Source: Glandiceps talaboti
Lineage: Eukaryota > Hemichordata > Enteropneusta > Spengelidae
Length of the DNA stretch: 64,000 nucleotides
NCBI RefSeq assembly: GCF_964340395.1
Contig: NC_135549.1
Span: forward strand, 22,811,342-22,875,341
Direction of reading: 5' to 3'
Made by a program: the position numbers and the translations under genes. Below the pieces are notes generated by a model that was not told where the DNA came from, searched no databases, and saw only the letters and a program-made list of their open reading frames with translations. Positions 1 to 9,660 of this stretch are shown here, piece after piece. The first letter of the stretch is position 1, and every line of letters begins with the position of its first letter.

Positions 1-329
1 ACACCACATTGGCACTTGCTGGTGATGGAGTTGTGTAATATCTTACAACCTGTCAATGCAAGTGTCCTACATCATTTTACAAAACAATTGCAAACAGACC
101 AAGATATTTTATGAGTCAGCCACCCAGTTCAGTATGTATAGGAATTTGAGGAAAGTCAATCTGTATTTTTAAAGAACACACACTTCTTTTCATCATTGTT
201 TGGCATTCACATTTTTTTTGTTGAATAATATATTTTTATTGTATGCCTTGCCTTTCAGGTTGATGCTTTGACAATAAAAGTATTCAATTAATGGGAAATT
301 TTTTTTTTTTTCAATTTGTTGTCTTTTAG
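1..329 (+). other. ATRIP intron sequence left of the first visible exon
   Basis: There is no coding signal here. A poly-T tract at 300-311 leads into the acceptor gtcttttag that ends at 329, so this is the 3' end of an ATRIP intron. A tract at 210-260 is AT-rich. The upstream exon with the RPA-binding region is outside the window. Confidence 0.7.
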
Positions 330-3300
330 GTAGAGAATTTGAAAACACAACTACAATTTAAAGAAATGGAAATTGTGGAAATCCAGAACAGATATAAAAA
401 TCTAGAAAGGAGAGTGGAGACTTCATCTTCCACCTCTGTCACCACTACACCAAAGAACAGCCCGCAGCTGTTCAAAGGACTACCACCTCAAATACGAGCT
501 AACACCACCTCACCTGTCAAAATGAAGGATGGCTTTCCTACAAGACAGTCTTTCCTTGCAAACAATCAACAGGGAACACCAACCAAGTCACCCAGAGGAA
601 AGTCAAGACCGAAATATAGTCCGAGACAAAAGAGAGGTAACACTAACATTCCAGACTCCAAACAGGAAACAGCGCTCTCACTCAAATTGGGGGTATCATC
701 ACCTCATAGTACTGTTTCTTAAGAGTTTTGTCTCTTGGTGTTCTGTAGAAGTGTAAATCAGAGATGTTCAGACATTGAGGAAAGCAGCAGTGCTCTATGA
801 TTAACAAGGGAAACACTATAAAATCCATCCGATGTCAAAAAGTCATAGGTTGAACTTGAAGTTTATTTTATAAAGACAGGGGAGTGAAGATTGCATGAAA
901 TTATTTCTCTATCAAGTCACTGTACATAATATCAATTTTAGAAAAGTTCCCAGTCAGAAAGAGAATTATTTAGAGGTGTGGTCAATGACTGGATGGTACT
1001 GTCATTCAAATTATTGTGTATGTTATTTGAATGACAGTACCAACCAGTCATCGACCACACCTCTAAATAATTCTCTTTCTCACCTGAAACTTTTTCTACA
1101 AAATTGATAATACAGTGACTCAATAGAGAAATCATTTCATGCAATCATCGTTTGTTTGTATTTACTTTCATACCATAGGTCCAACCTCTCCTGGCCAAGC
1201 ATCAAGTCCCATGAGGAAAAGTAGCGGCTCATATTCTCTTGACAGTCGACAGCCAAAATTACAACCAGTTTGTAAACTTCAGTCAAGCACAAAGAAAGGT
1301 ATAAGATTGTTATCTAATAATGGGTGTGTTGTAGAATGGATATATATCTCATGTGGCAGTAGCTTTTCCTGGTTCTATAAATTGTAATCCAACATTTGAG
1401 TGTGATTATCACTGTGAATGCCACCAGCTTTAATGTATCACATCTGCATTATGCTATATGTATGTGCATGAAAGCATGCTTGCAACAAGTATTTATGTAT
1501 GTATACATATGTGTGTGTTATTGTACAGTATGACAGAGTGTATGTATGTACTTAATCCAAGGAAAGAGGAAGTCACAAGTTGTAACTCTTGAGTTTTACA
1601 TTTTTGCGATCTGCAATGCTCCCACTACTCTTGCATTGAGCACTGATCTTCCATGTGACATGCCTTTATTTAAAGGTACAATGTGTCTGTGTGTGTGTGT
1701 GTGTGTCATAAAATAACACACTGAAATGATAACATTTAAAACTTTTTCAGGAGTATGCAGTTCAGCTCAGCTGGTCAATAAGTTATTGAATATTACTGAG
1801 CACCAGGCATACAACACTGAATCGTCAACCAGGCAAGGTTTGATTACCCTGTTACAGGTTCCAACAATGCAGTCAGACCAGCATGCACAAGTGGACAAGG
1901 ATTATGGGACAACAGGTCTCAAAACAAACAGGTATGTGGTAAACATTATTTTCACACTCAAGAGTGATTTATGTTATTTCTAAATAATAATAATAATGAT
2001 GATAATAAGAATACTGTGGTCAAGCTTTCTTGTACGTAAAAAGTCAACTACTGTATTTATCTTTTGAGTGTACTGAAATGAATACCAATAATAGTCTTGT
2101 AGACTGTCTTGACATTTAGTCATATGGCAATCCAGTCCTTAAAATTAGTCCATAAATAAAACCAGCATGTACATGTACAGATGTGTGTACTTTCTATTGT
2201 CATTTTTACATCCTCTGTGTGTGTGTGTGTCTGTGTGTATGTATGCATGTGCATGCGTCTGTCTGTCTTTGTGTGTGTGCGCCTGTCTGTCTGTGTGTGT
2301 GTGTGTTTGTGTGTGTGCATCAATCATAACGTTGACAATGTAAGTAATGAAAGGAAAATTTCCATACCAGCTCTAAACTTGTAAATAATCAAAATCTCAT
2401 TATCAAAATACAATTTTATCCACCTATGCACATAATATAAATAGCAAACATTTGATTTGTTGGTCGACACCAGGACTTGCACTCCTCATGCTAAGTATTG
2501 TACACATTGCATACTCCATTCCTAAAGGTACACAAGAATGACTTGATCTTCTTGTTATATTTTGATCCTCTAACAGGAGGTAAAATGTTGTCGCAGACTT
2601 GAAGTCAACTGTCAGTTTTACTTGTGATATACTATATAATTATGTATTTGTACGTTCTTTATCATCAAACTTGTATTTCTTCCCACAGGAGCCCAAGTGT
2701 ACCATCTGGAGAGTGCTGGTCCCCGCTTAGGATAACAAGCGATGAAAATCATAGCAAGGCAATACAGACTTTATCACAGCTTCTTACAGTATTACCTACT
2801 ACTAGTACTAACTCTGCCAATGTGACATCTACTACAAGACATGCATCTTGTTGTAGCAATAATGCCTCTTCACTTGGTCTCCTACCAGTAATTCAAGACC
2901 ACCTAGTCAAATACATTGACATGTTACATACTGTTGCTGAGCCTAGCGTGCCTTCGACATTCTCTGGAAGCACTGCCAGTCGAAGTGTGGACAACAATTC
3001 CATGGAGTCCGCTACTTCTAGCAAATCTCAGGAATCAGAAATCTGGGCCTTTGTTCAGACTGAGAAGGCCACTCTGAACTCTTTAGTGATTTTACAGAGA
3101 TTGATATGTCATAGTTGTTGTGCAAGGACAGCGCTGCTTAAAGGCAGTCCGGACAATGTTGTAGAAAGTATGTCAATAACCAGTGGACAGCCGGGCAGAC
3201 ATCGTATCCATGGTGATGGAGATGCCAGTATGATGGAGATTGATCCATCAGCACCTCTAATTCCAGACACAGTAAGTTAGAATTAACGTCATGGCATTGA

Positions 3301-6300
3301 TGAATTGGTAGAATCACCTTCTAAATCTCTTTAGTTGCGTTTAGACTCGCCATCATATGCAAAATGGCCCCTTCTGTCACTTGGGCTTTCACCTCAATAC
3401 ATTCATTGTACATAGTTAAAATAAATGTTTATGGACTGTGGGTTCATAGTTACAAATGAAAATTTCTACTCGCAGAGTGAAAAAAACAAACGACAATCTG
3501 ACAATGCTGACTAGATATCATCAAAAGTTTGGGATTCTCTTTCAAAAAATCACTGCTGCCAGTAAAATCAGAGAGGTTAATGCTGGTGTGTTTCACACAG
3601 TCTAATACCCAGGTTGGAATACTTTTACAAGTTGTTGTGGTATATGTCATTTATACAGTTTTGTTATCACCTTTGTCATTACTGCAGGCACCAACACAGA
3701 GACAAGCAAAGCGTAGACACACCAGTACAAAGAAATCCAAGTCAGCTGTATCACATTGTCAACTACACAACATACCAGTCAATGGTATCCTAACTAAAGT
3801 ACTCAGGATTGCTTCTATACATAACATGTATGGTCAGAGCACCGCCATGGTACAAGCTACATTACAGGTTTTATTGTCTCTTGCTAAGAACTCTGAGCAG
3901 TCAATGCTAGACAGGTGAGAATCAGACTCGATCATTTGGACCCTGTATACTTTCACTGTACGGAGGAAGTACAGTGAGGCGTGTTAGTGCAGAGTTGCAT
4001 TTCCTACTAATACCATGGCTACCCTTGTGGTGATGGCTTGATGATATTCATGTAGTTCATCATCCCAACAAACTTATACATAGTCATTCAATATTGCACC
4101 AAAATGTCTCTAGCTTTAAGAAGATTATGAGAAAGTAAAACATCAAACTTTGACTTCAACTTTATCATTTCTTTGTTATTCATCTTTTGATAATAGATAG
4201 CTATGATTGAACACTGTTTACATTAGTGATGACATGATTCACTACCAATCATAATCTGTATTTGATCAGGTCACAGTGGTCAGAAAGTGATAGTCTAGAG
4301 ACTATACATTTGGGCTTGTTTAAAATGATCTCTCTCTCTCTCCACTGTATCATACTCTGTGTTCATTCGTTCCTAGGTTGCAGCCTCTTTTAACAGACGG
4401 TACCATTCAGAATTGCCTGTCTCCTGACAACCTCTACAGTACTGTGTCAACTGCCATAGACATCCTAAATTACATTGTGTGTAATAAAACAATAGTATTG
4501 TCTCTATGTAACCAGTCAGGTATGTATTTGTATCAATTGCCATAGACATCCTAAATTACATTGTGTGTAATAAAACAATAGTATTGTCTCTATGTAACCA
4601 GTCAGGTATGTATTGTGTCAACTGCCATAGACATCCTAAATTACATTGTGTGTAATAAAACAATAGTATTGTCTCTATGTAACCAGTCAGGTATGTATTG
4701 TATCAACTGCCATAGACATCCTAAATTACATTGTGTGTAATAAAACAATAGTATTGTCTCTATGTAACCAGTCAGGTATGTATTGTGTCAACTGCCATAG
4801 ACATCCTAAATTACATTGTGTGTAATAAAACAATAGTATTGTCTCTATGTAACCAGTCAGGTATGTATTGTGTCAACTGCCATAGACATCCTAAATTACA
4901 TTGTGTGTAATAAAACAATAGTATTGTCTCTATGTAACCAGTCAGGTATGTATTTGTATCAACTGCCATAGTCATTGATTTGGGGAAAGGAAGATCATAT
5001 CCACACTGTCTAAAATAGACGATATTTTGACAATTTAAAATATATTGTGTAGAAAGACTAGTTTGAAATTTATCAAACCCTTTTGATAAACTTGCTGAAC
5101 ATGCATTGACATTAAAGCTGCACTAGGTGCAACTTGAAATTTTTTTTGAAACCGTCTTGTTGATTATAATAATTTACTTGTCCTATTATATATACACCCT
5201 GCGTAATAATTAAATCAGCTTGGATAAACATATTTGTACAACAGTACATGTAGTATGGTGCAAAACATTCAATCAAATTGATTTTTGGGACTGCACCCAA
5301 AAATCAGTGCTCCCAGGAAATCATGATCTCAACTTATTTCTGTATTACTTATAGATGAAATAGACCCAATTAACATAGATAGTTTCTTTATTATTGGTAT
5401 TTGAACAATTTCAGTGAATATATTGTTGGTACAGCTTTTTTGTGTGGTTTGTTTGCTTGTTTGTATTTGACAGAATCATGTACATTATCAAGGCTATATC
5501 ATCTATGTGATAGCGGAGTGGATAATTTATCTGATAGTCAATGGACACAGTTACAGTTTAAAGTAAGTCATCTAGTAGAAAATACTTGTTGGATTCTAAT
5601 TGAGTAACTAGCTAACAGCAGTCTGGATGTATTTAGATATTGTTCCCCAATAGTTAACTTCGTTCAGCCCACAAGGAAAATATGAGTGACCTAAGGGGCC
5701 TTTGTCACTATGAGTCGCTAGACGAGTAGTGACAACCCTTAGGTCACAAGTTTTTTATGGCTGAAGAATGAAGAAAACTGTTGGAGAATAACGTCATTAT
5801 ACCAGTGCCAGTAATATCAAAGAAACATTGGGGGAAATAGCTGTAATTTTAAACATTTTGACTCATATTTTGAACATGGCAGAACCAGTGATGTAGACAC
5901 GCATTGCTGTGACACAGACGCACGTTGTTGTGACGTAGAACAACCAGAGTATAAATTCCATATATTTTGTTCAACTTTGCTTCAGCATGATGTTATGAGT
6001 ATTATCATAGCATCAAGCCAGCATGGATACACTTGTGAAGTGTTTTTGTTCCTCAAAGTTTGGTTTTCTTTCTTTAATTTTAGAGCTTCAGATTATATAG
6101 AGTAATGTATGTCAGGGATTCCATCTTTTTGTGAAAACTATGAAAGGGTCTGTGCTTTGGTTTTATTCTTGATATTGTTTACTTCTTGACCTAGATTCTC
6201 CAGTTTTTTGCTACGCTGTTTTCCTGCCACCATAGTACTGTAACTTTATTGGTTGAAAGTGACTGTGATTGTAGTGTTGAGGTAAGACATTATAGTATAA

Positions 6301-6728
6301 CATTAAACATACCGTCATACATACATACATACATACATACATACATACATACATACATACATACACACACACATACTGTCATACATACATACATACATAC
6401 ATACATACATACATACATACATACATACATACATACATACATACTGTCATACATACATACATACATACATACATACATACTGTCATACATACACACACAC
6501 ATACATACATGCATGCATGCATGCATGCATGCATACATACATACATACATGCATGCATGCATACATCTCGCGAGGTTGTCGTTTTATTTAATTCCATAAC
6601 ATTCAGATATAGTCAGGTGTTTACCTACTATGTCGTGCCTTGAATTCCTTGATAAAGAATTTTTTATTTGAAAGGTCGGATTGCATCTATTTATTCGAAC
6701 TGTCTCACTCGTACCTTATGCCATTTTT

Positions 6729-6788
<60 letters not shown>

Positions 6789-8374
6789 ATTCCTCCTCTC
6801 ATCAACACGACCTTTACTTACATTATGATTTATACCTATCTTCTTCCTCTAGGTAGTGAAAGCTCTGGTTTTAATGTTGTATAAAGAATACATAGTTTAT
6901 AGTCAGTTGAACCCAGAGAAACAAATAGATTCCCCAAGGTAAGTTGGCACCGTACGTGTCTGTATCTTTGCTGTGGGCCATTGCATGATGGAAGTCAGTA
7001 GAAATAATACATTTCATGGTCGTACAATGAATGTTAATTAATGAGAGATGTTTTACACTGAAGGGAATAAGCTTTCAGGAGTCATGAATATTCATTATGC
7101 AGTCATGAATATATTATTTCTGCTGACTCCCATGATGCATCAGCCCACAGCAAATATACCCTATAAAGGCACAAGATCAACTTGATGTTTTTCTGAAATG
7201 ACAAATAATTGTAGGTGATGTAAAATCATGAAATGACTCTCCAGAACCCACATAGTTTATGAAAATGTCTTTATTTCCTGGAGTGGTGTTCGCCTCGTTA
7301 AGCTTTCCAATGTATTAAATATCCAGCATTACTGAGCATCCTGTTATGCACAAAGTAGAGGACTCAATCAAATGAAGTAGTCAGATTCATTTAAAAGTAT
7401 GTCAGATGATATCCACCTACATGTACTGTGTAGCTATGTTGTCGACATGTTGCTATGACTACACTGAAATAAGATCACACTACACATATAGTACATTGAT
7501 TCAAGATGTAAAGATCAGTTGTTTGCCAAGACAGGGATGTTTTTATGCCCTCTTGTATTATCACAGCCATATGACAATCAATTTGATTGACTCTTCATAT
7601 CTCCTGATTGACAGTTTACAGTAAGAATGATGAACAGTTTGATTGGCTCATTGTTTCCTGATTGACAGTGTACAGTAATAATGCCCAACAATTTGATTGG
7701 CTCTTTGTTTCCTGATTGACAGTTTACAGTAAGAATGCCCAACAATTTGATTGTCTCTGTATTTTTTTTGATTGACAGTTTGAAGGTGCTGAGGCATGGT
7801 ATTTTATTACTGCACTACCTATGTGTGTATGATAGGTTATTTATATCACATCGTGTTGATGTAGAACACAGCTATGTTAAACTGATATCGGCCATGAGTG
7901 CACTTTACAAGGAACTCACAGACATCACTGACCATGAAGGTAATGTCATTGATTTCTGTGCCACTCGTTATTTTTACATATACTGTGTGTTTGCTAGTCC
8001 ACGTTACGTTACCGTCACTGAAATAACATTATAATGTCAGTGTTATCCAAAGACTACAGGTCAGCTATCATCATATAAACATGCAGTACATGTAGTAAAA
8101 GTATAACCTCCTGAATTTAAGTGTTTGCATCTTTGGATTGGGAAGTTACCCACCCTCCTCAACAAGCATATTATCACCTGATTCCCAGGTACAAATGTCC
8201 ATATTGGGGGAGTATTATGCAATTTGGTCGGATTTCACACAGTGCTGATGATGGTTTCTCTTGCATTCATTTACAGCTACTGTCATACAAGAGTTGTGGG
8301 ATTTTGACCAGCCTGATGAAATGTGGTCCCCAGATGGTGAAGAAGAAGATGATGCACCAATGGAAACAGAGTAA
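330..8374 (+). CDS. ATRIP: ATR-interacting protein (ATRIP), 3' eleven exons, 5' partial
   Basis: Exons: 330-636, 1179-1298, 1751-1931, 2689-3271, 3688-3914, 4377-4519, 5474-5562, 6195-6281, 6853-6938, 7779-7939, 8277-8374 (TAA 8372-8374). They total 2082 nt, and all phases join to 693 codons plus stop. The first visible exon opens in the coiled coil (VENLKTQLQFKEMEI), followed by a Ser/Pro/Thr linker with FPTRQSFLAN, which resembles the human ATRIP segment FPTKESFSAN. The C-terminal helical repeat region follows, ending in an acidic tail (EEEDDAPMETE). In the family, ATRIP binds RPA-coated single-stranded DNA through its N-terminus, dimerises by the coiled coil, and recruits ATR through its C-terminal part. 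It acts in the nucleus in the replication-stress checkpoint. The N-terminal RPA-binding exons lie left of the window; human ATRIP is about 790 aa. Recognition is by remembered similarity, not a search. Oddities: minisatellites lie on the donor of the sixth visible exon and the acceptor of the tenth. Confidence 0.9.
891..1143. repeat. Foldback (long inverted repeat) element in ATRIP intron
   Basis: The left arm, about 891-1012, is the reverse complement of the right arm, about 1023-1143, with a loop near 1013-1022. Matching landmarks are TGCATGAAATTATTTCTCTA at the left and the mirrored TAGAGAAATCATTTCATGCA at the right. No transposase ORF is present. It is best read as a hairpin-type non-autonomous element (MITE or foldback) inserted between the first two visible exons. 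Transcribed RNA could form a hairpin of about 115 bp. Confidence 0.85.
2212..2320. repeat. TG-rich microsatellite with TGTC/TGCG interruptions
   Basis: This is an interrupted (TG)n tract inside the ATRIP intron between exons ending at 1931 and starting at 2689. Apparent open frames here are repeat artefacts. A smaller (TG)n tract lies at 1686-1707. Confidence 0.85.
4440..4970. repeat. 85-86 bp minisatellite copying an ATRIP exon 3' end and its 5' splice site
   Basis: The landmark GCCATAG recurs at 4453, 4539, 4624, 4709, 4794, 4879 and, truncated, 4965, so the period is 85-86 bp. The first unit is genuine coding sequence: exon 4377-4519 ends CAGTCAG|GTATGT. Each later full unit repeats about 67 nt of exon plus about 18 nt of intron, with a near-identical donor at 4605, 4690, 4775, 4860 and 4945. 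The copies are nearly identical, which points to recent expansion. Reading past the true donor hits an in-frame TAG inside the first repeat. Confidence 0.93.
5113..5424. repeat. Dispersed repeat family D, copy 1
   Basis: It starts AAAGCTGCACTAGGTGCAA and contains AATTGATTTTTGGG followed by AAAAATCAG. It ends near GTCAGTGAATATA-type sequence. The same order of blocks is found at 43326-43629, with moderate overall identity. It lies in an ATRIP intron, directly before the exon at 5474. No ORF and no poly-A tail were seen. The class (SINE-like or MITE) is undecided. Confidence 0.65.
6316..6566. repeat. CATA/GCAT tetranucleotide microsatellite
   Basis: This is a long (CATA)n array with CTGT, CACA and GCAT interruptions, beginning about 35 bp after the ATRIP donor at 6281. 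Open frames of the YIHT or CMYV type here come from the repeat. A (CA)n tract follows at 6734-6787, in the same intron. Confidence 0.95.
6734..6787. repeat. (CA)n microsatellite
   Basis: A pure CA dinucleotide tract of about 27 units lies in the ATRIP intron, 65 bp upstream of the acceptor of the exon starting at 6853. Confidence 0.95.
6966..7156. repeat. MITE-like family C with inverted ends, copy 1
   Basis: The left end, tttgctgtgggccattgcat from 6966, is inverted at the right end, atgcatcagcccacagcaaa up to 7156. The arms are about 45 bp with some mismatches. The inside contains GTTTTACACTGAAGG and GGAGTCATGAATATTCAT. The same left half recurs at 62060-62180, and the inner segment seeds the large minisatellite at 27402-29017. 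It is inserted in an ATRIP intron and has no coding capacity. Confidence 0.75.
7575..7778. repeat. 54-bp repeats each carrying a 3' splice site, ending at an ATRIP exon
   Basis: GATTGACAG recurs at 7606, 7660, 7714 and 7770 (periods 54, 54, 56). The last is the true acceptor of the ATRIP exon starting at 7779. Each earlier copy has the same pyrimidine stretch, the same AG and then TTTACAGTAAG or a close variant, so every unit looks like an acceptor. The first three exon bases (TTT) are shared by most copies. The array therefore spans an intron-exon boundary. Confidence 0.85.
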
Positions 8375-8490
8375 ATACATGCGGTCCAAGGCGATGAGGA
8401 TACTGCTGACCATTAGAAACTGAATGAATATGGTCTCCAGATGGTCAGGAGAGAGTGACCAGCCAATGGAAACAAGAGTAAATGAATGTG
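8319..8490. repeat. Partial duplication of the ATRIP stop-codon region into the 3' UTR
   Basis: The coding end at 8319-8374 (gaaatgtggtccccagatgg ... ccaatggaaacagagtaaat) recurs, degenerate, at about 8426-8480 (gaatatggtctccagatggt ... ccaatggaaacaagagtaaa). A further partial copy is tggtcccccagatga near 8490. Indels in the copies show it is older than the other junction arrays. Confidence 0.8.
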
Positions 8491-8895
8491 GTCCCCCAGA
8501 TGATAGAATTTATGTTACATAAATTTGTTTGAACTTTGGACCTTAAATGTAGCAGTCAGCAATGTAACATCAAACAGCTTACTTAAAGATCACTGCCATA
8601 GTTATAGGAGTACTTACAATATACCCAATAGCGTTACAGGTTGATTCTATATAATCTATATATAGCCAAAATAACAGAAAATGCAAAGCATTTCTAAATA
8701 ATGTAGTGTACAAATATATAATAGTCTGAGCTCTGACTGTCAGGACTCACAAGAAAGTATCTTCATACACACCATCTTCAGGATCTGAGTAGAAACACAG
8801 CTTGAATCTGATACTAGTTTCCATGTCTGGGCTTTTACAAAGTTTTTTTTTCCAATAGCCATAAATAAGATATACTCATTTTATGGTACCAGTAC

Positions 8896-9340
8896 AAGGG
8901 TAACCCTATTTTTTTTCTGTTTCTCATTACCCAACTGACCCAGATTTCAACTCTGATGTCAAAATTTAAAAAAAAAAAATGTTTTATCCCGCCCTTAATA
9001 TTTTGTGGAACAGCACCGTCTCTGGCAAGAATAAGCAAGTGTCTGGACTGTCTACGTCATCTACAGTCATGGCGGTGGCAACAACACTTGTTCACACTCA
9101 GAGCATTTCTTTCATGACGGAAGTTATTCAAGGGGGGGGGGGGGGGGGGGCTGAGAACATGCCAATTGTGTAGAGAAGCTGGGAAAGGGCTTGTTACCAG
9201 GAATCCAATAAAAAGAAGATAGAGAGTAGGAAAAGGAGAGGCAGAGAAACTTGAAGATTTAAAAAAATATATATTTTAATTGGCCGACCCATAGCTGCTA
9301 TGAAAAAGAATGAGAAACATAAAAAAAATAGTCACCTTAA
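8896..9340. repeat. MITE-like family A, copy 1
   Basis: It starts AGGGTAACCCTATTTTTTTT, followed by GTTTCTCATTACCC. The right end read in reverse gives AAGGTGACTATTTTTTTTAT and again GTTTCTCATT, so the ends are inverted repeats of about 30 bp. The inside has AACAGCACCGTCTCTGGCAA and AAGTGTCTGGACTGTC. Copies are at 29512-29953 (opposite orientation) and 58161-58595, with a fragment at 33581-33647. No ORF is present, and the length is about 445 bp. Confidence 0.8.
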
Positions 9341-9639
9341 TGACAAGCTATAGAAATGATACTATATAGGACTGATCCAACAAAAAAAGATCTATTGTAT
9401 TAATTTTGTAATAACCACTCCGTAGTGAGGATGTATATACCAGTCCACAGAGTGTGATGGTGCTATTCTGCACATTCCAGTAAGAGATTTTCTACAGATC
9501 TATTTTCGAATAATGTTTATTGTTCAACCCATATAGCAACCAGTATTCCCAAAATTTTTCCAATGATAGTTGTTGAAATTCTTTATTTATCATGCCAGGA
9601 ATCAGGAGAACATTTGATGGTTTTTTTTTGTACACAGTA

Positions 9640-9645
9640 AATAAA
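9640..9645 (+). promoter_or_regulatory. Candidate ATRIP polyadenylation signal AATAAA
   Basis: A canonical hexamer follows the ATRIP stop by 1.27 kb. A GT- and T-rich stretch lies 20-60 nt further on, as expected downstream of a cleavage site. Other AATAAA-like strings occur nearby (for example at about 9209 inside the repeat), so this is a choice, not a proof. Confidence 0.4.
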
Positions 9646-9660
9646 GTTTGTGCTATTTGC

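Larger units (their letters stand above)
8375..9660 (+). other. Probable ATRIP 3' UTR
   Basis: This non-coding stretch follows the TAA. It holds the partial duplication of the coding end, a family A MITE-like copy at 8896-9340 and a G run at 9131-9150. It ends near an AATAAA at 9640-9645 that is followed by T/G-rich DNA (gttgttttggt). The UTR length is inferred from that signal only. Confidence 0.45.

Noticed and set aside
6249-6600. Frames coding YIHT and CMYV repeats
   Set aside because: They are translation of a CATA microsatellite.
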